Source of the DNA: Paraburkholderia podalyriae
Lineage (GTDB): Bacteria > Pseudomonadota > Gammaproteobacteria > Burkholderiales > Burkholderiaceae
Direction: 5' to 3'
NCBI RefSeq assembly: GCF_014397785.1
Contig: NZ_VZQQ01000004.1
Coordinates: forward strand, 248,001-312,000
DNA length: 64,000 nt
The position numbers and the translations under genes are program-made. Position 1 is the first letter of the stretch. Each line of letters begins with the position of its first letter. The notes under the pieces are model-generated. The model had not been told where the DNA came from, did not search any database, and saw nothing but the letters and a program-made list of their open reading frames with translations. Positions 37,773 to 46,764 of this stretch are shown piece after piece.

Positions 37773-39910
37773 GCATCGGCACGGCGGTCTCCCGCGTGGA
37801 AGGTCAGGCGAAGGTCACGGGACAGGCGAAATTCGCGGCTGACAACACGCCGCCCGGCACGCTTCATGCGGCGCTGGTCGGCGCGCCCGTCGCGTCGGGC
37901 CGGCTGATCGACGTGGATGCCACCGCGGCACTTACCTTACCGGGTGTGGTGCGGGTGCTTACCGCGCACGATATGCCGCGATTCGGTGCGGTTCAGCCGC
38001 CTGCGGCGGTGCTCGCACTGCCGTTGCAAAACGACGCGATTCGGTACGAAGGCGAGCCGGTCGCAATCGTGCTTGCGGAATCCATCGAGGCGGCGGAAGC
38101 CGGCCGCGATGCCGTGCTTGTGCGTTGCGAGCGCGAGGACCCCATCCTTCCCGGCGCCGCGCCGCGCGAGCCGCCGCCCGAGCCACGCATGCTCGGCGAC
38201 GATCTGGAGATGGGCGACGTCGATGCGATTCTCGGAACCGCACAGGCAAGCGTGGCGGCGACGTATATTCAAGCCGCGCGTCACCACAATGCGATGGAGA
38301 CATCGGGCACCGTTGCGCGATTCGAGCACGGCAAGCTCACGCTGTGGGATGCGGTTCAGGCGAGCGAGAATGTGCCGCTTGTCGTAGCCGCGGCACTCGG
38401 CATGAGGCCGGACGACATTCACGTGATCGCACCGCACACGGGCGGCGGGTTCGGCTCGAAGGGATATGTGTGGCCGCACCAGATTCTTGCCGCCGCCGCG
38501 GCACGCGTCGCGGGGCGGCCCGTGAAGCTTCATCTGCGGCGTCACGATCAGTTCGTCTGCGTCGGCTATCAGCCGTGGATGAAACAGGACATCAAGCTTG
38601 CGGCAACGGCCGACGGCCGGCTCAGCGCCATCGATCACGAAATCGTCAATTCGAGCGCGATTGCGGACACGCATCTGGAGCCCGCAAGCGAAGCAAGCAA
38701 GACGCTTTATGCGTCGCCCGCCATTCGCACTAAGCAGTGGCTGGAGCGGCGCAACATCAACGTGCCCACGCCAATGCGCGCGCCGGTGGAAGGTCCGGGG
38801 CTATGGGCGCTCGAAAGCGCGATGGACGAACTCGCCGTGGCGCTGAAGATCGATCCGCTCGATCTACGACTGGCGAACTACGCCGAGGTCGATCCGCATA
38901 CGAACAAGCCTTGGTCGTCAAAAAAGCTTCGCGACGCGTATGAGGAAGGTGCGCGCCTTTATGGCTGGCGCACGCGCGGCGAGACGGCACGACGAGACGG
39001 AGCGTGGCGCATCGGACATGGGATGGCGACGAGCTCGATGGGCAATTTCCGCTTTCCCGGCGGCGCGCGCGTGCGCCTGAGGTCCGACGGCACGGCGCTG
39101 ATCGAGGCGAACACGCACGATATCGGCACCGGCACGCAGACGGTCTTTTGCCAGATCGCGGCCGAAGAGCTGGGCTTGCCGATGGAGAACGTGTCGATTG
39201 TGTGGGGCGATACCAACCTTCACCCGGCGAGTCCCGTCTATGGATCGAGCGCCACGGGCAGTACGGGAAGCGCGATCGCACTGGCTTGCCGGGAAATAAA
39301 CGCGAAGCTCGATGCGCTCGGCGGGAAAGACGTTTGCGCGAGCCTGCGGAGGGCCAATCTACCGGAGATGGTCGCGGACGGTGCGTTCACGCTTCCGGGT
39401 GGCGCCGGCTTCAGCGCGGACGGCGACGGTACGCCATACGCGATGCGGACGTGGGGTGCGATCTTTGTCGAAGTAGGCGTCGATCCCGAGCTTGGCCTCG
39501 TGCGCTTGCGCCGGGCGGTGGGTGCCTATTCCGCGGGCCGGATTATCAATCCGAAAACGGCGCGAAGCCAGATGACGGGCGCGATCATCTGGGGTTGGGG
39601 CAAGGCGACGATGGAAGAAAGCGTGCAGGAGCCAAATACCGGTGGCTGGCTCGCGAAGAATCTGTCGAACGTGGCGGTCCCGGTGAATGCGGACATTCCG
39701 CTCGATATCAAGATCCACTTCGTCAGTGAGTATGATCCGCATGCAAGTGCGATCGGTACCCGCGGCATCGGAGAACTCGGCGCGACCGGCGTGGATGCCG
39801 CAGTGGCCGCAGCCGTCTACGACGCCATTGGCTTGCGTGTGCGCGACCTGCCCATTTTGCCGGGCAAGATACTGGAAGGCCTTTCGAGTCAGCACGCCGC
39901 TGCGGGGTAG
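37769..39910 (+). CDS. paoC: Aldehyde oxidoreductase molybdenum subunit (PaoC/YagR-like), 713 aa
   Basis: The frame opens at 37592, but the ATG at 37769 (MSIGTAVSRVEGQAKVTGQA) overlaps the paoB stop and fits the family start. Molybdopterin-binding motifs are HTGGGFGSKGYVWPHQ, PMRAPVEGPGLWALESAMDE and GTGTQTVFCQIAAEELG. The catalytic Glu is in GTRGIGELGATGV near the C-terminus, as in PaoC. The complex oxidises aldehydes, typically aromatic ones, with water as oxygen donor. Length is normal. Maturation would need MCD-cofactor insertion factors (PaoD/XdhC), which are not found in this window. Confidence 0.92.
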   Translation: MSIGTAVSRVEGQAKVTGQAKFAADNTPPGTLHAALVGAPVASGRLIDVDATAALTLPGVVRVLTAHDMPRFGAVQPPAAVLALPLQNDAIRYEGEPVAIVLAESIEAAEAGRDAVLVRCEREDPILPGAAPREPPPEPRMLGDDLEMGDVDAILGTAQASVAATYIQAARHHNAMETSGTVARFEHGKLTLWDAVQASENVPLVVAAALGMRPDDIHVIAPHTGGGFGSKGYVWPHQILAAAAARVAGRPVKLHLRRHDQFVCVGYQPWMKQDIKLAATADGRLSAIDHEIVNSSAIADTHLEPASEASKTLYASPAIRTKQWLERRNINVPTPMRAPVEGPGLWALESAMDELAVALKIDPLDLRLANYAEVDPHTNKPWSSKKLRDAYEEGARLYGWRTRGETARRDGAWRIGHGMATSSMGNFRFPGGARVRLRSDGTALIEANTHDIGTGTQTVFCQIAAEELGLPMENVSIVWGDTNLHPASPVYGSSATGSTGSAIALACREINAKLDALGGKDVCASLRRANLPEMVADGAFTLPGGAGFSADGDGTPYAMRTWGAIFVEVGVDPELGLVRLRRAVGAYSAGRIINPKTARSQMTGAIIWGWGKATMEESVQEPNTGGWLAKNLSNVAVPVNADIPLDIKIHFVSEYDPHASAIGTRGIGELGATGVDAAVAAAVYDAIGLRVRDLPILPGKILEGLSSQHAAAG

Positions 39911-40337
39911 CAATGCGGCTCGGTCGTGAGTTGAATGCTCAGGACAGACGGCACCACAGTGTTGCGCGCCTTTCGCACCGCGACGTGCTCTATGTCGCGT
40001 CGACGGCCGACAAGACGGTGCTCGCGATTTTTGGCGCTGCGTCAGCGACAGAACGCGATGAAGGTTCACGGATTGGCCAGGCCAAGCGCCCCGTGAGCCC
40101 CTACCGCTCCAAAAACTGAACGACAGCATGTCACCTCGCCTCGCACCCCGCGGATTTCGAAATTCCAGCGGGACGCGATTCAGATCAGTGACGAACTACG
40201 CGATTTCAGGCATCAGTATCGCGCGTCGTTTCTCCGCTGGGCGAACCAGGCGACGCGGGAAACCGGTTACCGTTAAACGACTGCCGCCAGGGATTGCACC
40301 ATAACGATAATGTTTATATCTCTCGAAGGGCCTCGCC
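39911..40337. other. Intergenic stretch with two possible protein remnants
   Basis: A short frame (39913-40119) contains DVLYVASTADKTVLAIFGAA, which is faintly beta-propeller-like. Another plus-strand stretch ending near 40276 reads DELRDFRHQYRASFLRWANQ. Neither has a start or a recognisable domain, so I treat both as unassigned remnants. Confidence 0.3.
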
Positions 40338-41234
40338 ATGTTTGATGGATTCGAAGCCGTTACCGTCGATACTGGTGAATCAAAGATTTTTTTACGGACC
40401 TCGGGATCTGGAGTTCCATTACTACTTCTTCATGGCTTTCCTGAGACACATCTGATGTGGAGGGAGGTTGCATCACTGTTGGCCAAACAATACACAATCG
40501 TTTGTCCAGACCTTCGTGGTTACGGTAATAGTGGTTGCCCGAACTCGTCTTTCAACCATGAGCCGTACAGCAAGCGAGCCTTGGCTCGCGATATGATCAA
40601 CGTGATGCGGCAGATCGGGCACGATCACTTCTCAGTTGCCGGGCATGATCGAGGCGCACGGGTTGGACACAGAATGGCGCTCGATTTCCCTGATCAGATC
40701 CTCCATTTTGCAGCGTTCGATATATTGCCGACCGAGGTGATGTGGGATAACGCAGATGCAAGATTCGCCTTATCGTTTTGGCCGTGGTCGCTGCTGTCAC
40801 AACCATCGCCGCTTCCGGAGCGGCTCATTTCAGCCGCGCCTGAAGCTGTCGTGAACGATGCTCTGGATTGCTGGGGGACAAAGGGCGAAACATTTTCGCA
40901 GGAGGTACGAGAAGCATATGTCGACGCTTTACGCGACCCAGTGCGGGTCCATGCGATTTGTGAAGAGTATCGAGCAGCGGCAACTATCGATCGTGAACAT
41001 GATCGTAGTGATATCGCTTCCGGCAAAAAGATCATGTGCCCTTTGCTAGTCGTATGGAGCAAACATGGAGGCATTGAGTCTTGGTACCAGGAGCACGGTG
41101 GACCTCTTGAACTATGGCGAAAGTTTGCGCACACGGTTCAAGGTCACGCCATTGATGGTGGGCATTTCTTCCCGGAAGAACTCCCAACTGAAACAGCAAG
41201 CATTCTTCACGAGTTCATATCGAAGAGCGCCTGA
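40338..41234 (+). CDS. Alpha/beta hydrolase, haloacetate-dehalogenase-like, 298 aa
   Basis: The fold is that of fluoroacetate dehalogenases and soluble epoxide hydrolases: oxyanion LHGFPETHLMW (about 31-41), PDLRGYGNS, the nucleophile Asp104 in AGHDRGARVGHRMALD and the catalytic His in AIDGGHFFPEELP. ERLISAAPEAVV and DPVRVHAICEEYRA match the dehalogenase cap. The cap motif that is HW in fluoroacetate dehalogenases is PW here (FWPWSLLSQP), so the halide-pocket His appears lost. Substrate remains open. A GAAGGG precedes the ATG. It stands alone. Confidence 0.85.
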   Translation: MFDGFEAVTVDTGESKIFLRTSGSGVPLLLLHGFPETHLMWREVASLLAKQYTIVCPDLRGYGNSGCPNSSFNHEPYSKRALARDMINVMRQIGHDHFSVAGHDRGARVGHRMALDFPDQILHFAAFDILPTEVMWDNADARFALSFWPWSLLSQPSPLPERLISAAPEAVVNDALDCWGTKGETFSQEVREAYVDALRDPVRVHAICEEYRAAATIDREHDRSDIASGKKIMCPLLVVWSKHGGIESWYQEHGGPLELWRKFAHTVQGHAIDGGHFFPEELPTETASILHEFISKSA

Positions 41235-41248
41235 CGTTGGGTATTTTA

Positions 41249-41415
41249 TCAGTGGCCCATGTCGGGGGTATTCCAAGGCACGAGTACCGGGTAATCGTCG
41301 GCGCTCGTCGCGAGTAGGAGACGCTGGAATAGCCAGGACAAGTACAGATACGGGTCGATGCTTTGGCCTTACAGGTGTCGACGAGCGAATAGAGATTCGC
41401 GCTTGGCATCGTTAA
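41249..41415 (-). pseudogene. Relic of an IS66 transposase (TnpC) C-terminus
   Basis: On the minus strand ANLYSLVDTCKA is followed, in the next frame, by DPYLYLSWLFQRLLLATSAD then DYPVLVPWNTPDMGH and a stop. These are the conserved end of IS66 TnpC (NLYSL...KANGIDPYRYLTWLF...LLPWN). One frameshift separates the parts. No other IS66 gene or end was seen here. Confidence 0.75.
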
Positions 41416-41515
41416 GCTCTTCTCGCGTTTGCAAGCCGCGCGCAGCGATCCACTCTCGAAGCGCCGGGGTGCTTTACGAAGCCAGCTTCGCCCGTCGGCC
41501 ATGCGGCCGGACCTC

Positions 41516-43537
41516 CTAACGGCCCTGGTCCCGGATTTCAACTAGCGTTCGATCCAGGCCATATTTCCTGAGCTTCTGGTACAGCGTGCTCTTCGCAATA
41601 CCCAACTGCTTTGCTGCCGAGGTCAGGTTTCCGCGAGAGATGGCGATCGCGCTGCGAATTGCCCCCTGCTCCGACGCTTCCATCGTGCCCGAGCCGCCGG
41701 GGGAGAAAGGCTCATCGCAACCGGCGCGGATCGGCTCGTCTCTCTCGCGCAGCTCCGGTGGCAGATCAGCGAGCGTAAGGACCTCTGAGCCTGCCGTAAG
41801 AATCATACTTTCCACCACGTTATGAAGCTCCCGGACGTTCCCCGGCCATGAATACGCACAGAGCGCCACAACCACTTCATCGTCCACCGCCGGGCAAGCC
41901 CGGCCAAGCTCCGTCGCAAACTTCCGGACCAGATACTCCGTGAGGCGGCGAATGTCCCCCGGCCGGTCGCGCAGCGGCGGAATACGGATACTGGTCACCG
42001 CGACGCGATAGAAGAAGTCCATTCGAAAGCGCCCTTCTGAGACCTCCTTTCTCAAGTCGCGATTGGTCGCCGCAACGAGACGAAAGGTCACCTTCCTCGG
42101 GGCGTTTTCGCCGAGCCGATAAATCTCCCCCTGTTCCAGCACGCGCAGGAAATGTGGCTGCAGATCTACCGGCATTTCGCCGATTTCGTCGAGAAACAAG
42201 GTTCCGCCATTGGCTGCTTCGATCTTGCCAAGCGCGCCCCCTCGGCGTGCACCGGTGAAGGCGCCATCACCATAGCCGAATAGTTCACTGGCGAGTAGTT
42301 CGCGTGACAGGCCCCCGCAGTTGAGTGCAATAAAAGGCCCCTCCTTCGCCTGGCTCGCGTGATGGATTCCCTTGGCAAACAATTCCTTACCCACGCCAGT
42401 CTCGCCGAGCAACACAACTGGTGCATGTGAACGTGCTATCTGGCGGGCCTTGTCCACGGCATCGAGCAATGCCGGAGCTTCGCCCTGGATGCGTTCGAAG
42501 CCGGCCGTCGATCCACCCTCGGCGCCGCGACCGGATGCGCTGCTGACCCTGCGCGCAGTGCTGTGACGTTGTGCGAACGGCACGATCAGCAAGCTACCGA
42601 TGCGCCTGCCATCGTCGATCACCGGCTCGATCCAGTCAGGCTGAATCCAGTGGGGGAGATCCGTCGTCACATTGGTAAGCGCAGAGTCGGCGGCAAGCGC
42701 CAGAATCCGTTTTGGCCGTGCGAGCGAAAGATCACCGCCGGCTGCCGCGATCGCAGCTTCGGCGTGCTCATTGACCTTGATCGGATAGCCGCCATGGTCG
42801 AACACCACGGCGCCGTCCGACGCAAGCATCGCGAGGCGCCTCATGCAGCGATCCAGCAACCGGTAGCGAAGCTCCATGGTCCGCGCAGCCAGACGACTCT
42901 CGATCCGGCTGGCTGCCGTGACGACCAGCGCCAGGCTGTGACGGTTGTAGGATTCGGACAGGCCGGACACGTCGATGACGCCGATAATCGTACCGTCGCG
43001 CGGGTCGCGGATCGCATTGGCCGAGCAGGTCCAGCGCTTGATGCCGGCGCAGAAGTGTTCGGCAGAATGGATCTGCACGGGCTGGCCGACCTCGATCGCC
43101 GTGCCAATCGCATTGGTGCCACAGATCATTTCGTTCCAGGACGCGCCGGGCAGCAGCTGAATCCCTCGCGCGGAAGCAATAGTAGCTGGGTCCCCCTCGA
43201 GATTCAGGATGGTGCCGGCCGGCTCGGCAAGCGCCATGACCGTTTCGGTTTGCGCAAGAAAGTCGCGTGCATCCGCCATCACTGGAGCACTCGCCTCGAC
43301 TAGATCGCGGTGACTGCGTTGCAACGAATACAGTAGATGTTCGTCCAGCGGCGGCGGCGCATGGCCCAGCGTGGGATCCACTTGCCAATCGAGGCAGCGC
43401 TGCCATGATGTGTCAACGAGGTGCCGCACAACACTGTGCGGTGCTTCTCCGCCGCTCAGAAACCGTTCCCAGGCGGCCATGACAAACGCTTCGTCGCCAG
43501 GGTTTGAGAACATCTGCGTGGCATCCGGCATATCCAT
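41516..43537 (-). CDS. Sigma-54-dependent activator, AcoR/AcxR-like, 673 aa (downstream of acxC)
   Basis: The domain order is GAF-like sensor (about 70-220), AAA+ (about 350-580) and Fis-type helix-turn-helix (about 630-673). Walker A is LLGETGVGKELFA near 374, the sigma-54 contact loop GAFTGA near 423 and the arginine-finger region PGDIRRLTEYLVRK. The C-terminal helix-turn-helix has NLTSAAKQLGIAKSTLYQKL. All catalytic parts look intact. AAGGAG precedes the ATG. It lies 342 bp downstream of acxC on the same strand, behind its own predicted -24/-12 promoter. A close paralogue precedes acxA. Confidence 0.93.
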   Translation of the reverse strand: MDMPDATQMFSNPGDEAFVMAAWERFLSGGEAPHSVVRHLVDTSWQRCLDWQVDPTLGHAPPPLDEHLLYSLQRSHRDLVEASAPVMADARDFLAQTETVMALAEPAGTILNLEGDPATIASARGIQLLPGASWNEMICGTNAIGTAIEVGQPVQIHSAEHFCAGIKRWTCSANAIRDPRDGTIIGVIDVSGLSESYNRHSLALVVTAASRIESRLAARTMELRYRLLDRCMRRLAMLASDGAVVFDHGGYPIKVNEHAEAAIAAAGGDLSLARPKRILALAADSALTNVTTDLPHWIQPDWIEPVIDDGRRIGSLLIVPFAQRHSTARRVSSASGRGAEGGSTAGFERIQGEAPALLDAVDKARQIARSHAPVVLLGETGVGKELFAKGIHHASQAKEGPFIALNCGGLSRELLASELFGYGDGAFTGARRGGALGKIEAANGGTLFLDEIGEMPVDLQPHFLRVLEQGEIYRLGENAPRKVTFRLVAATNRDLRKEVSEGRFRMDFFYRVAVTSIRIPPLRDRPGDIRRLTEYLVRKFATELGRACPAVDDEVVVALCAYSWPGNVRELHNVVESMILTAGSEVLTLADLPPELRERDEPIRAGCDEPFSPGGSGTMEASEQGAIRSAIAISRGNLTSAAKQLGIAKSTLYQKLRKYGLDRTLVEIRDQGR

Positions 43538-43612
43538 TACTTGTCTCCTTCTTCACGCCGCCTTATACCGCACCGCAACATGACGGATGCGGCCGACTCG
43601 TGCCAGAAGATG

Positions 43613-43628
43613 GGCAAGATCGATGCCA
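43613..43628 (-). promoter_or_regulatory. Sigma-54 -24/-12 promoter before the downstream activator gene
   Basis: On the minus strand the sequence is TGGCATCGATCTTGCC. This matches TGGCAy-N5-TTGC with exact spacing. The initiation point would be about 43600, some 65 bp before the activator ATG at 43537. Confidence 0.7.
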
Positions 43629-43698
43629 TCGCGAGAACGCCGAAAGAGGAAGCTCAGCGCACCGCCGAACGTTTGATTTCCGGACCATGGCTCCACGG

Positions 43699-43721
43699 GA
43701 CCGTTCGATTTTCGAATGGTC
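43699..43721. promoter_or_regulatory. Inverted repeat, putative activator-binding site 1
   Basis: GACCGTTCGA-TTT-TCGAATGGTC has 10-bp arms with one mismatch, centred about 82 bp upstream of the -24 element at 43628. The half-site GACCGTTC also occurs in the repeat upstream of acxA. Confidence 0.5.
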
Positions 43722-43803
43722 AGATTGAGCCGCTCGCAGGCGGGCAGAGTCCACTCGTTGCGGCGCATCAAACAACGTGCGGGCTGTGAGAAAGCCACAC
43801 AGC

Positions 43804-43833
43804 GGCGGCGCCATTCCATGGAATGGCGCCGCC
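43804..43833. terminator. Perfect 30-bp palindrome between acxC and the downstream activator
   Basis: GGCGGCGCCATTCC followed by its exact inverse (centre between 43818 and 43819). It starts 47 bp after the acxC stop. On RNA it would be a very stable hairpin with almost no loop. There is no T tract, so it may be a 3'-end stabiliser, weak terminator or protein site rather than a simple terminator. Confidence 0.5.
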
Positions 43834-43879
43834 CGCGGGGGAGTACCGGGCGCGAGACAACTGCGCCCTGAGCCATGCG

Positions 43880-44386
43880 CTAGTCAGCGCGCTCGGGAAC
43901 CGGCAACTGCAGCCAGTCCTTGTAGAACGCCTCAATGTCCGGCTCGAAATCGTGAATCACCGGATACCACGGCGTCGGCGCTTCGACGTCGTGCATGGTT
44001 GCGCAACTCGGACAGTAATACTCGCGGTAGACCTGCCACTGGGTGTCCGGCGCCATGAGCTTCGGATAGACTTCGAGCATGGCCTCCTCTGTGTCGCGCA
44101 CATAGACATTGGCATACAGTTTCCAGTTTTCGCGGTAGTCGCAGAACTCATGGCCGCAGTCGCATTTGACCAGCCAGTGTTTGCTCTTCGCGGCCTGCAC
44201 GATATGCAGGTGTGGTCCAAGCGGCAAGACTATCTTGTCGGGCCACGAGACTTTCCCCTGCAACACTTCGAGATACTGGCTAAAGCGCTCATGATCCTTC
44301 GGCATGGACAACATGCGTACGGTCGTATCCCAGTCGAGTCGTCCATCGACCAGATTGCCGACCTGTTCCTTCGTGTAAGCAGACAT
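43880..44386 (-). CDS. acxC: Acetone carboxylase gamma subunit, 168 aa
   Basis: A small subunit of the heterohexameric acetone carboxylase. MSAYTKEQVGNLVDGRLDWD is the usual start. It carries a zinc-binding pattern, CDCGHEFCDYRENWK and later YYCPSCATMHDVE. Length matches the family (about 165-170 aa). AAGGAG lies 9 nt before the ATG. It follows acxB after 43 bp in the same operon. The enzyme carboxylates acetone to acetoacetate using ATP and bicarbonate in the cytoplasm. Confidence 0.95.
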   Translation of the reverse strand: MSAYTKEQVGNLVDGRLDWDTTVRMLSMPKDHERFSQYLEVLQGKVSWPDKIVLPLGPHLHIVQAAKSKHWLVKCDCGHEFCDYRENWKLYANVYVRDTEEAMLEVYPKLMAPDTQWQVYREYYCPSCATMHDVEAPTPWYPVIHDFEPDIEAFYKDWLQLPVPERAD

Positions 44387-44429
44387 TTCGCTACTCCTTG
44401 ATTTGCTTCGATATCGATACCGGCATGGA

Positions 44430-46754
44430 TTACTCTTCGACCTGAACCACCGTGGTCACGTCGGGCAGCAACGAGAGATCCATCCGGTATTTCGAGCCGT
44501 AGGACGGCACATCCAGTTCTGCCTCGGTCATGTTCCAGTCGGCAGGCAGGTCCCAGAACTTCCGGAAGTCGTTGAGGAATTTCTGCGACAACCCGAAGCT
44601 GGTCGCGAACATGTGACGTACCGGGCGCGATGCATGTTTGGTGAGGACGCGTTCACGCTCTTCCTTCATCCATTCCCGCGTCGGCAACGAGCGGGCAAGC
44701 CGCTCCTTGCGGATTTCGCCACGGCGCTTCAGCGTCTGTTGCGCATTGACCGTCCAGATCCCCGTTGCGTCCTGCGACAACACCGCGCCATATACCTTCT
44801 CGGCAAACTCCGGGAGCAGAAAACCGTTGTTGAGGTCTTTTGCAATGGCTTCTATCTCCCGATCGAGTGGATCACCAAAGCCCGGACCTCCGCGCAGGTA
44901 ATTGAGGTACAAGTCATGGTTCTCGTAGCAATCCTCCGTCGTCATGCATTGCTTGTCGCGCTTGACCTTGGAAGTCGCGTCGATATGCCGCTCGTAGTCC
45001 GGTTCGTCGGGATTCGTGTCGCCGCCGAGGGGCAGCGAGAGTCCCTGCGCGATTCGCTCCTTCAGGCCCGTCTTGTGCGCCTCGAACCGGTAGCCGGTGG
45101 CAGACGGATAGCCGCCCATGAACCCCCAGTCACTGTTCATGTAGCCATTGCCCATGAAGAACATGGTCCAGTCCTGGGCCTTCCAGACCATGCGCAGCGT
45201 TTCGAAGCCACACCCGCCGCGGTACTTGCCATAGCCACCGGAATTGGCTTTGACGTTGCGCCCGAGATAAAGCAACGGTTCGGCCATCTCCCAGATCTCG
45301 ATGTCGCCCATGTCGCCTTCCGGGTTCCAGATCGCGGCGGCGTGATTGAGACCGTCCCTGATGGCGCCGGCGCCCGTGCCACACGAAGAGGCCTCGAAGC
45401 TGTTGACCGCGTGCACCTCACCGTCCTGGTTGATGCCGCCGCCTTGCAGCCAGTTCGATGTATTGGCGTTGCCGGCGTTGACTTCTTCCAGATAGCCACG
45501 GCTGAAGTACGCCTGGCCGAGCCCCCGCCACATGGCACTCCACCCCGATACCAGGAAGTGCCATGCATAGGCGTGCCCGGTGCGGCGATCGTCCGGGTTC
45601 ATCCATGTGCCCTTCGGCAGGCGGAACTCCGTGCCGAAGTAGGCGCCGTCGTTGATGCGCTGTGTCGGCACCAGGGTCTGGGTCATCATGACCCAGATGC
45701 CACTCGTGAACGCCACGTGGTGGGCGTTATAGGTGTGCCATCCCCAGCGGCTCGCGCCTTCGAAATCGAGCCGCCATGTGGCGTCGGCCCTGATCGTCAT
45801 TTCGACCGGCGAGTGCATGATGGTGTCGATCTTGGCAAAGGCCGAGGGCGTCTGGATATCTTCGTGGGCGTAGGGCACATCCACAAATGCGACCTTCCGG
45901 TATTTGCCCGGCAGCGTCATTGCCTTGATGCGGCTTTGCAAGCCACGACGGCCCTCTTCGATGACCTCATAGCTGAACTTCTCGTAGGCTTCCAGCCCCT
46001 CGGTGGCTATGATCTCTTCGACCATGTCGCGGATCATGTGACAACCGGCGATCCGGGTGCGCTCGTCGAGGATCCAGTATTTCGGCGTGCGCACCGAACG
46101 CTGGCTTTCGTGCAGCCAGTCGCGCAGCGGCTGGTCGTTTACGCCGGTCTTGCGGCAGGTGATCTGGTAGCCATCGCCGAAGCGTTGGACCTGACCCGTC
46201 GACATGGAACCCGGCGTCACCGCACCGGTGTCGATCACATGCGTCACCCCGCCTACCCAGCCGATGAGCTTGCCGGCCCAGAAAATCGGCACGATCGTCG
46301 CAATATCGCAAGGGTGAACGTTGCCGATCGAGCAATCGTTATTGGTGAACATGTCCCCGGGATTGATGCCCGGGTTGTCCTCCCAATTGTTCTCGATCAT
46401 GTACTTGATCGCGGCGCCCATCGTGCCGACGTGGATGATGATGCCGGTCGAAGTCAGCACGCAGTCGCCGACCGCGTTGTACAGCGTGAAGCATAGTTCC
46501 CCTTCCTGCTCGACGATCGGCGAAGCAGCGATCTTCTTCGCGGTTTCGCGAGCATGCACCAGACCGCCGCGGATCTTGGAGAACAGCTTCTCGTAGCCGA
46601 TCGGGTCCTTCTCGCGCAACTCGAGCCGGGCGAGCCCGTTGTAATGGCCCGTCTTGCTGGTGCGCTCCATGATCTCGGCGCGGTATGCTTTCAGGGTCTT
46701 GCCGTTGGCGAGCAGTTCGGGATGGCCGACTTCCTTGGATGACATGAGGTTCAT
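44430..46754 (-). CDS. acxB: Acetone carboxylase alpha subunit (HyuB-like), 774 aa
   Basis: The protein begins MNLMSSKEVGHPELLANGKT and belongs to the hydantoinase-B superfamily. Conserved stretches include IGYEKLFSKIRGGLVHARET, NPGINPGDMFTNNDCSIGNV and HPCDIATIVPIFWAGKLIGW. The C-terminus is NMTEAELDVPSYGSKYRMDL. Length agrees with the roughly 85-kDa subunit of acetone carboxylase, which holds the carboxylation site and a Mn centre. AAGGAGACG precedes the ATG. There are 10 bp between acxA and acxB and no sign of frame damage. Confidence 0.95.
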   Translation of the reverse strand: MNLMSSKEVGHPELLANGKTLKAYRAEIMERTSKTGHYNGLARLELREKDPIGYEKLFSKIRGGLVHARETAKKIAASPIVEQEGELCFTLYNAVGDCVLTSTGIIIHVGTMGAAIKYMIENNWEDNPGINPGDMFTNNDCSIGNVHPCDIATIVPIFWAGKLIGWVGGVTHVIDTGAVTPGSMSTGQVQRFGDGYQITCRKTGVNDQPLRDWLHESQRSVRTPKYWILDERTRIAGCHMIRDMVEEIIATEGLEAYEKFSYEVIEEGRRGLQSRIKAMTLPGKYRKVAFVDVPYAHEDIQTPSAFAKIDTIMHSPVEMTIRADATWRLDFEGASRWGWHTYNAHHVAFTSGIWVMMTQTLVPTQRINDGAYFGTEFRLPKGTWMNPDDRRTGHAYAWHFLVSGWSAMWRGLGQAYFSRGYLEEVNAGNANTSNWLQGGGINQDGEVHAVNSFEASSCGTGAGAIRDGLNHAAAIWNPEGDMGDIEIWEMAEPLLYLGRNVKANSGGYGKYRGGCGFETLRMVWKAQDWTMFFMGNGYMNSDWGFMGGYPSATGYRFEAHKTGLKERIAQGLSLPLGGDTNPDEPDYERHIDATSKVKRDKQCMTTEDCYENHDLYLNYLRGGPGFGDPLDREIEAIAKDLNNGFLLPEFAEKVYGAVLSQDATGIWTVNAQQTLKRRGEIRKERLARSLPTREWMKEERERVLTKHASRPVRHMFATSFGLSQKFLNDFRKFWDLPADWNMTEAELDVPSYGSKYRMDLSLLPDVTTVVQVEE

Positions 46755-46764
46755 TTTCGTCTCC

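Noticed and set aside
39913..40119. Possible short beta-propeller (YVTN-like) gene
   Set aside because: Only a single 15-residue stretch resembles the repeat; length and context do not support a gene.
44403..46496. 697-codon open frame on the plus strand opposite acxB
   Set aside because: It is a mirror of the acxB codons; composition is atypical and no motif is seen.
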